29,327 nucleotides of DNA from assembly GCA_023391895.1 (NCBI GenBank), contig JAEWAC010000122.1, positions 1 through 29,327 on the forward strand. Reading direction: 5' to 3'. The notes below the pieces were generated by a model. That model searched no databases and was not told where the DNA came from. It saw nothing but the letters and a program-made list of their open reading frames with translations. The DNA comes from Bacteroidota bacterium. Its GTDB lineage: Bacteria; Bacteroidota; Bacteroidia; Chitinophagales; Chitinophagaceae. Each line of letters starts with the position of its first letter. The first letter of the stretch is position 1. This document shows, in pieces, positions 24,642 to 29,327 of this stretch. A program made the position numbers and the translations under genes.

Positions 24642-25502
24642 CTAGTGTTTAGGCAGCAGCATCACCTGACCTTGGTATTGCTTAAAATAGAGCGGCCCTA
24701 AAAACTGCTTCAGGTGCTTGTAAAAATGGCTGTTGTCGTAATAGCCATACAGGGTGTAGTCAAAGGTATAGGGCTGGTAAAACAGGTGCGTAGCGGCTTT
24801 TCGGATGCGCATGATCTGCAAGGCCTGTTTGCTGCTGATGCTGGTGGCCCCTTCAAAATAACGCTGCAGGGTGCGGGTGCTGATGCCGTATTGTTGGGCC
24901 CAGGCATCAATCGGTGTATCAAAGGCGTTGTTGTCGTAGCAGTTTTTCAATACTTCGGCTACAATATCCACGTACTGAAGGGAGCCCTCGTACTTCTGCA
25001 CAATCTTTCGGTAATAATCCGAAATGATCTCCACCCTGCCGGCAAACGAATCCGCTTCTTTTACCCGCTGCACCATGCCCCGGTCGATGAGGTACGCCAA
25101 CGGAAAAATGTATTCCTTGTACTCCGAAAAATTGACCTTTTTCTCCAGGATCAGGGGCGATATTTTAAACTTGATGCCAAAGATTTTGTTACCCACCGCA
25201 TGATGGCAGGCCAGGCTTTTGTGCCGGGGCAAAAAACCATCGCTTTTCATTTCCATGGCGTCTTCGCCCAGCTGCATCACAAAGGGCGTACCCAGGTTTA
25301 TCAAATACGTATACCCCATGTTGGCAAACAAAACGTCCGAAAACCCATCGGGGTACTGCTGCCACAGGGGTTCAAAGTCGGTTTCCCAAAAAAACTCAAT
25401 AAAGCGCGACAGCTCGCCCTGGTACACCCACTTGCGGTGGTAGTGATCCTCAAAATGGTCTTTATGAAAAAACTCTACGTGTTGCACGGGGGTGGTGTTC
25501 AT
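24642..25502 (-). CDS. AraC family transcriptional regulator
   Basis: A 286-residue regulator. The N-terminal ~190 residues are the effector-binding part, with a pattern seen in Bacteroidota AraC proteins (GELSRFIEFFWETDFEPLW, QYPDGFSDVLFANMGYTYLI, HHAVGNKIFGIKFKISPL). The C-terminal AraC/XylS DNA-binding domain covers about 195-280, with the first helix-turn-helix around WAQQYGISTRTLQRYFEGAT and the second around HLFYQPYTFDYTLYGYYDNSHFYKHLKQFLG, where the usual 'GYxDxSHFxRxFK' motif is visible as GYYDNSHFYKHLK. The gene is convergent with the S41 peptidase gene and divergent from gmk. A near-consensus -7 box, TATGATTG (7 of 8), lies about 17-24 bp upstream of its start (25519-25526). Target genes are unknown. 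Confidence 0.92.
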   Translation of the reverse strand: MNTTPVQHVEFFHKDHFEDHYHRKWVYQGELSRFIEFFWETDFEPLWQQYPDGFSDVLFANMGYTYLINLGTPFVMQLGEDAMEMKSDGFLPRHKSLACHHAVGNKIFGIKFKISPLILEKKVNFSEYKEYIFPLAYLIDRGMVQRVKEADSFAGRVEIISDYYRKIVQKYEGSLQYVDIVAEVLKNCYDNNAFDTPIDAWAQQYGISTRTLQRYFEGATSISSKQALQIMRIRKAATHLFYQPYTFDYTLYGYYDNSHFYKHLKQFLGPLYFKQYQGQVMLLPKH

Positions 25503-25620
25503 CTATTCAATTGGGTGCAATCATAGCCCATTTCCTCCATATGATAAAAAATTAAAACCTGTAGCGCACCAGGCCTGAAATGGCCTTGCAAACGGTCAAA
25601 CTGTTAACTTCGCATCCGAT

Positions 25621-26199
25621 ATGACCATTGCAACCCAACAAAAGATCATTATCATCACCGCGCCCTCCGGTGCGGGTAAAACCAGCATAACCCGCCGCCT
25701 GCTGGACACTTATCCCGACAGGCTGGCCTTTTCCATTTCCGCCGCCACCCGCCAGCCGCGGGGCGAGGAAAAAGACGGGAAAGATTATTACTTCATGAGC
25801 CAGGAGGTGTTTCAGGATAAAATCCAGCACGAGGAGTTTGTGGAGTGGGAAATGGTGTACGAAGGCAAATACTACGGCACGCTGAAGTCGGAGCTGCACC
25901 GCATCTGGAACGAACATAAAGTACCCCTGCTGGATATTGATGTAAAAGGCGCCATTCATGTGCAGCAGCAGTTCCCGGAAACCACCCTGTCCATTTTTAT
26001 TGAGCCGCCCTCCATCGAGGAGCTCAAGCGCCGGCTGACCGGCCGCGGCACAGAAACGGTGGATTCGCTGGAGGCCCGCGTCAACAAAGCCGCTTACGAG
26101 CTGTCGTTCAAGCACTCGTTTGACCATGTAATCATCAATGCCGACCTGGAGCAGGCCTGCCGCGAAGCCCACGACATCGTTTTGCAATTTATTGGCTAG
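25621..26199 (+). CDS. gmk: Guanylate kinase
   Basis: A 192-residue cytoplasmic enzyme that converts GMP and ATP to GDP and ADP, essential for GTP and dGTP supply. The P-loop APSGAGKT occupies residues 14-21. GMP-binding hallmarks follow in order: FSISAATRQPRGEEKDGKDY, EFVEWEMVYEGKYYGT and the LLDIDVKGAIHVQQQF block. The lid/adenine segment is LKRRLTGRGTETVDSLEARV and the C-terminal part is FDHVIINADLEQA. The length is normal for the family and all key residues are present. The start ATG follows a possible weak -7 element (TAACTTCG) about 10 bp upstream, implying a very short leader. The next gene starts 32 bp downstream on the same strand, so they may share a transcript. Confidence 0.97.
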   Translation: MTIATQQKIIIITAPSGAGKTSITRRLLDTYPDRLAFSISAATRQPRGEEKDGKDYYFMSQEVFQDKIQHEEFVEWEMVYEGKYYGTLKSELHRIWNEHKVPLLDIDVKGAIHVQQQFPETTLSIFIEPPSIEELKRRLTGRGTETVDSLEARVNKAAYELSFKHSFDHVIINADLEQACREAHDIVLQFIG

Positions 26200-26231
26200 G
26201 AAGCCTGCTCAGTTTTTATATCTTTATGTAA

Positions 26232-27488
26232 ATGATCGCTACAAGTGTACTGGTTTGGTTTTTTGTTACCATTTTAATGATGGCCTTTTTTGCCGGCATC
26301 GAAATGGCTTTCTTCAGCGTGAACCGGCTGATTATTGAACTCAAGCGCAAGCAAGGCAAGCCCGGCGCCCTTATTCTTTCCCGCTTTATCCAGTCGCCGG
26401 AAACTTTTGTGGGCACAACCCTGATTGGTTACACCCTTTTCCTGGTTTGCTTTATCCTGCTGCTCAATGCCGTTACCTCTCCGCTCTGGAACTTTTTGAA
26501 AATCCCATACGATTCGGTACGCCTGCTGCTGGACATTGCCCTGGCTACTTTTGTGGTGCTGGTATTTGCCGAGTTTATTCCCCGCGCCATTTTCCGGGCC
26601 CGCAGCCACATGCTGCTTTCCCGCCTGGTATGGGTCATCAATATATTTTACCAGGTGTTGCAGCCCATTGCCTCCGCTTTTATCGGCCTGTCCAACTGGA
26701 TTTTGAAATATGTTTTCAATGTACGGGTCAACGAGAAGCTGGATGCCTTTAGCCGCACCGATGCCGATACGCTGTTTCAGCAAAAAGACGAAGACGATGA
26801 TGAAACCCAGGAGCTGAATACCGAATTGTTTGAAAACGCCTCCCGCCTGCCCAAGATCAAGATCCGCCAGTGCCTGGTACCCCGTAAAGAAATCATTGGC
26901 ATTGACGGCCGGGCCTCGGTAGACGACGCCCGCCAGAAGTTTATCGACACCAAGCTAAGCAAGCTGATTGTATACGAAGGCAACATCGACAACATACTGG
27001 GCTATGTGCACCAGCTGGACCTGTTTAAAGGCCCGGGCAGCCTGCAGGATATTTTATTGCCCATACCGGCCGTACCCGAAAGCATGAGCGCCACCGACCT
27101 GATCGGCAAGTTTACCAAGGAACGCAAAAGCATTGCCTGGGTGGTAGACGAATTTGGCGGCACCGCCGGCATTGTAACCATGGAAGACGTGCTGGAAGAA
27201 ATTTTTGGCGAGATCCACGACGAATACGACAGCGAGGAGTTTGTAGAAAAACAAATTTCCGAGAACGAATACATTTTTTCCGGCCGGCTGGAGCTGGACT
27301 ACCTGTCGCAGAAGTACGAGCTGGAATTTCCGGACGACGAATCGGAAACTCTTTCCGGCTACATCATCAACCACCACGAAACCATTCCGCAGCAAAAAGA
27401 ACGGATCATTATAGACGATTATGAATTTGATGTATTGAGCGTCAGTGATACCCGCATTGAAATGGTAAAACTAAAAATCTTAAAATAA
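26232..27488 (+). CDS. Hemolysin-family CNNM/CorC membrane protein (DUF21-CBS-CorC)
   Basis: A 418-residue inner-membrane protein. An N-terminal DUF21/CNNM domain (about 1-180) has four hydrophobic spans and the FFAGIEMAFFSVNRL motif. It is followed by an acidic linker (EDEDDDETQEL), a pair of CBS domains (about 205-335) with CLVPRKEIIGID, SKLIVYEGNIDNILGYVH and WVVDEFGGTAGIVTMEDVLEEIFGEI, and a C-terminal CorC_HlyC domain (about 345-418: YIFSGRLELDYLSQKYELEF). Members are called hemolysin C or CorC and are linked to Mg2+/Co2+ efflux; GldE, linked to gliding in some Bacteroidota, belongs to the same architecture. Which subtype this is cannot be settled here. The start is 32 bp after gmk, so co-transcription is likely. 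Confidence 0.93.
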   Translation: MIATSVLVWFFVTILMMAFFAGIEMAFFSVNRLIIELKRKQGKPGALILSRFIQSPETFVGTTLIGYTLFLVCFILLLNAVTSPLWNFLKIPYDSVRLLLDIALATFVVLVFAEFIPRAIFRARSHMLLSRLVWVINIFYQVLQPIASAFIGLSNWILKYVFNVRVNEKLDAFSRTDADTLFQQKDEDDDETQELNTELFENASRLPKIKIRQCLVPRKEIIGIDGRASVDDARQKFIDTKLSKLIVYEGNIDNILGYVHQLDLFKGPGSLQDILLPIPAVPESMSATDLIGKFTKERKSIAWVVDEFGGTAGIVTMEDVLEEIFGEIHDEYDSEEFVEKQISENEYIFSGRLELDYLSQKYELEFPDDESETLSGYIINHHETIPQQKERIIIDDYEFDVLSVSDTRIEMVKLKILK

Positions 27489-27638
27489 GGCGTGATCAAT
27501 AAGCAGGCACACAGTTGAAGAACAGAAAAAACGACAGACGCAGGCCGCAGCCAGTAGCGATTAAAATACCACTAGACCCATCTAATCCCCACTCATCACT
27601 GATTAATGGTTATTCATCAAGTCCTTTATTATACTTGT

Positions 27639-27661
27639 AAATTCTTCAAAAACCGTATATG
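27639..27661 (+). repeat. Interspersed motif copy touching the metalloprotease start codon
   Basis: AAATTCTTCAAAAACCGTAT followed by ATG. It resembles the 19640 copy (AAATTCTTCAAAACCCCATA then TG) with small changes, and it runs into the start codon of the next gene. A TATACTTG element (7 of 8 to the -7 consensus) lies just upstream. Confidence 0.4.
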
Positions 27662-29327
27662 ACAAAAAAACCCGTATTGCTATTCATGTGCCTGTGTGCC
27701 ATGGGATTGAGCTATGGGCAAAGCAAAGGCAAAAAAGCCGTTGCTCCACCACCGCCGTCCACGATTAGTGCCGATTCTGCCAAGCCCAAAAAGGCCGCCT
27801 GGCCACTGGCAGAAAAAACCAAAAGCAGCCGTAAAACCGATGGTTTGTTTACCGTATACCAGGATACTGCCACCGGCGGCCTGCAGCTGTACGTAAAAAA
27901 AGACCAACTGGGTAAAGAATACATTTACCAGAGTTTTTCCATCAATGGCCCTACCTCCATGTACCTCAACCAAAGCATGCACCGCACCACCTTTGTGTTC
28001 AAAGTGCAGAAGTCGTTTGACAAACTGGAGTTCAGCCGTATCAACACCGCCTTTTATTACGACCCATCCAACCCGGTTAGCAAAACCAAAGATGTAGACA
28101 AGCCGGAAGCCATCTTTTTGGCCGAAAAAATTGCGGGTGAAGACTCCACCGGCTACCTGGTGAATGCCGATGCCCTTTTCATCAGCGAAAAGCTGGACCC
28201 GGTAAAACCTGCCACCCCTCCGGGCTTGTTTGCCATGCCCCGGTTTACCCTGGGCGGCCTCAATCCCAGCAAATCCAAGTACCATGCGGTACGCTCCTTT
28301 CCGGACAATACAGACATTGTAGTAGACCTGGCATATGACAACCCCTCGGCCTTTGTATCCGGCGGCGCCGATATTACCGATGCCCGCTATGTACGGGTGC
28401 GCATGCAGCACAGCCTGATTGAAATGCCTCAAAACGAATTCCGGCCGCGCCGCGACGACCCAAGGGTGGGTTATTTTGGCCAGCAGGTAACCGACCAGAC
28501 CAGCATCAGCGTAACGCCTTATAAAGACCATATCAACCGCTGGTTCCTGAAAAAGAAAGAGCCCTCCGCCGCCCTGAGCGAGCCGGTAGAGCCGATTGTT
28601 TTCTGGATAGAAAATACCACCCCTCACGAGTACCGCCAGACCATAGTGGAAGCCGGCCTGAAATGGAACCAGGCTTTTGAAAAAGCAGGCTTTAAAAATG
28701 CCGTGCAAATGAAGATCATGCCGGACGGTGCCGACTGGGATCCCGCCGACATCCGCTACAACGTGATCCGCTGGGTTTCTTCGGCCAATCCTACCTATGG
28801 TGCCATCGGGCCTTCGTTTGTCAACCCCAAAACCGGCCAGATACTGGGTGCCGACATTACCATAGAATGGTACAGCGGCAGCGCTACGCCCATTTTTGAC
28901 GAACTGGCCAATGGCAAACCGACTGCGGCCGACCTGCACTTCCCGGGCATGGACCTGAACCACTATGCCACCTGCACGCTGGCCGGTGAGCTGAAAGCAC
29001 AACTGGTAACCGGTATGACCGCCCTGGACGCTGCCGGAGCCGATACCAAGGAAATGGGTGAAATGCACAAGCAGTTCCTGACCTACCTGGTCCTGCACGA
29101 AATGGGGCACACCCTGGGCCTGAACCATAATATGAAAAGCAGCCAGATGTGGTCGCCAGCCGAGATCAATAACAAAGAACTGACCCGTAAGTACGGCCTG
29201 ATTGGTTCTGTAATGGATTATCCGGCGATCAACATTTCGCTGGACCGCAAAAAGCAGGGCGACTATTATACCACCCTGGCAGGTCCTTACGACCTGTGGG
29301 CCATTGAGTATGGCTATACGCCCTTAG
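27659..29327 (+). CDS. Zinc-dependent metalloprotease (DUF5117/DUF5118 type), partial
   Basis: Partial; 556 codons are visible and the frame is open at the right edge. It starts MTKKPVLLFMCLCAMGLSYG, a signal peptide ending GQ near residue 21, then a Lys/Pro-rich linker. A long beta-rich segment (about 60-330, including YIYQSFSINGPTSMYL, YHAVRSFPDNTDIVVDLAY and DDPRVGYF) matches the DUF5117-like region. It leads into the metzincin-like catalytic part with WNQAFEKAGFKNAVQMK, IRYNVIRWV and the zinc site HEMGHTLGLNHN (His480, Glu481, His484, His490), followed by GSVMDYP with the Met-turn. The catalytic ligands are complete. Family members are large (about 800-900 residues) exported proteases of Bacteroidota with poorly known substrates. 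A 482-codon antisense frame over it is a composition shadow. Confidence 0.92.
   Translation, partial: MTKKPVLLFMCLCAMGLSYGQSKGKKAVAPPPPSTISADSAKPKKAAWPLAEKTKSSRKTDGLFTVYQDTATGGLQLYVKKDQLGKEYIYQSFSINGPTSMYLNQSMHRTTFVFKVQKSFDKLEFSRINTAFYYDPSNPVSKTKDVDKPEAIFLAEKIAGEDSTGYLVNADALFISEKLDPVKPATPPGLFAMPRFTLGGLNPSKSKYHAVRSFPDNTDIVVDLAYDNPSAFVSGGADITDARYVRVRMQHSLIEMPQNEFRPRRDDPRVGYFGQQVTDQTSISVTPYKDHINRWFLKKKEPSAALSEPVEPIVFWIENTTPHEYRQTIVEAGLKWNQAFEKAGFKNAVQMKIMPDGADWDPADIRYNVIRWVSSANPTYGAIGPSFVNPKTGQILGADITIEWYSGSATPIFDELANGKPTAADLHFPGMDLNHYATCTLAGELKAQLVTGMTALDAAGADTKEMGEMHKQFLTYLVLHEMGHTLGLNHNMKSSQMWSPAEINNKELTRKYGLIGSVMDYPAINISLDRKKQGDYYTTLAGPYDLWAIEYGYTPL

Noticed and set aside
24714..25526. 270-codon plus-strand open frame
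   Set aside because: Antisense to the AraC-type regulator and lacking any recognisable domain.
25552..26187. 211-codon minus-strand open frame
   Set aside because: Antisense to gmk, which has the full guanylate kinase motif set.
27680..29128. 482-codon minus-strand open frame
   Set aside because: It lies fully antisense to the metalloprotease frame, which has a signal peptide, HExxHxxGxxH zinc site and Met-turn. The antisense product has no recognisable domain, so it is a codon-composition shadow.
1..29327. tRNA, rRNA, CRISPR or prophage genes
   Set aside because: Looked for cloverleaf-like arms, regular direct repeats with spacers and phage structural motifs; none recognised by eye.

Overview
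The window reads as a chromosomal segment from a member of the Bacteroidota, most likely family Chitinophagaceae. The evidence is a SusC/SusD pair with an N-terminal STN domain, an ECF sigma factor and FecR-type anti-sigma of the kind paired with such receptors, a second TonB-dependent receptor of the outer-membrane beta-barrel family, many Bacteroidota-style signal peptides ending in 'AQ', and intergenic start regions without clear Shine-Dalgarno sequences. No rRNA, tRNA, CRISPR array, phage module or intact insertion sequence was seen.

Layout. 1-742 (minus): 5' part of an exported TPR protein running off the left edge. 905-1237 (minus): small hypothetical protein. 1238-1760: AT-rich stretch with a dead IS5-type transposase fragment and a strong hairpin terminator. 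1761-4943 (plus): an AI-2E family permease, then an SF1 helicase with a C-terminal Myb-like helix-turn-helix. 5231-15106 (minus): one long co-directional locus, in transcription order ECF sigma, FecR, SusC, SusD, cyanophycinase-like lipoprotein, isoaspartyl peptidase/asparaginase lipoprotein, secreted cyanophycinase. 15671-18130 (plus): CehA/McbA-type PHP metallohydrolase. 18212-19432 (minus): DUF1343/NamZ-family muramidase. 19852-20442 (minus): nitroreductase. 20640-24543 (plus): TonB-dependent receptor and S41 peptidase, with a hairpin repeat on each side of the peptidase gene. 24642-25502 (minus): AraC-type regulator. 25621-27488 (plus): guanylate kinase and a CNNM/CorC 'hemolysin-family' membrane protein. 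27659-29327 (plus): zinc metalloprotease running off the right edge.

The most interesting unit is the 5.2-15.1 kb locus. It has the architecture of a polysaccharide utilisation locus (signal-sensing SusC, SusD, ECF sigma/FecR switch), but the enzymes are two S51 peptidases of the cyanophycinase type and a beta-aspartyl (isoaspartyl) peptidase. In known cyanophycin breakdown, cyanophycinase releases beta-Asp-Arg dipeptides and an isoaspartyl dipeptidase splits them. The locus therefore looks like an inducible uptake and digestion system for cyanophycin or other isoaspartyl-rich polymers. All three enzymes carry export signals, so digestion would finish outside the cytoplasm. The function is inferred; the domain calls and gene order are direct.

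Intergenic DNA holds two apparent repeat families: a short motif close to TTCAAAANCCCATA in several gaps, and a roughly 70-bp hairpin element present twice around the S41 gene.
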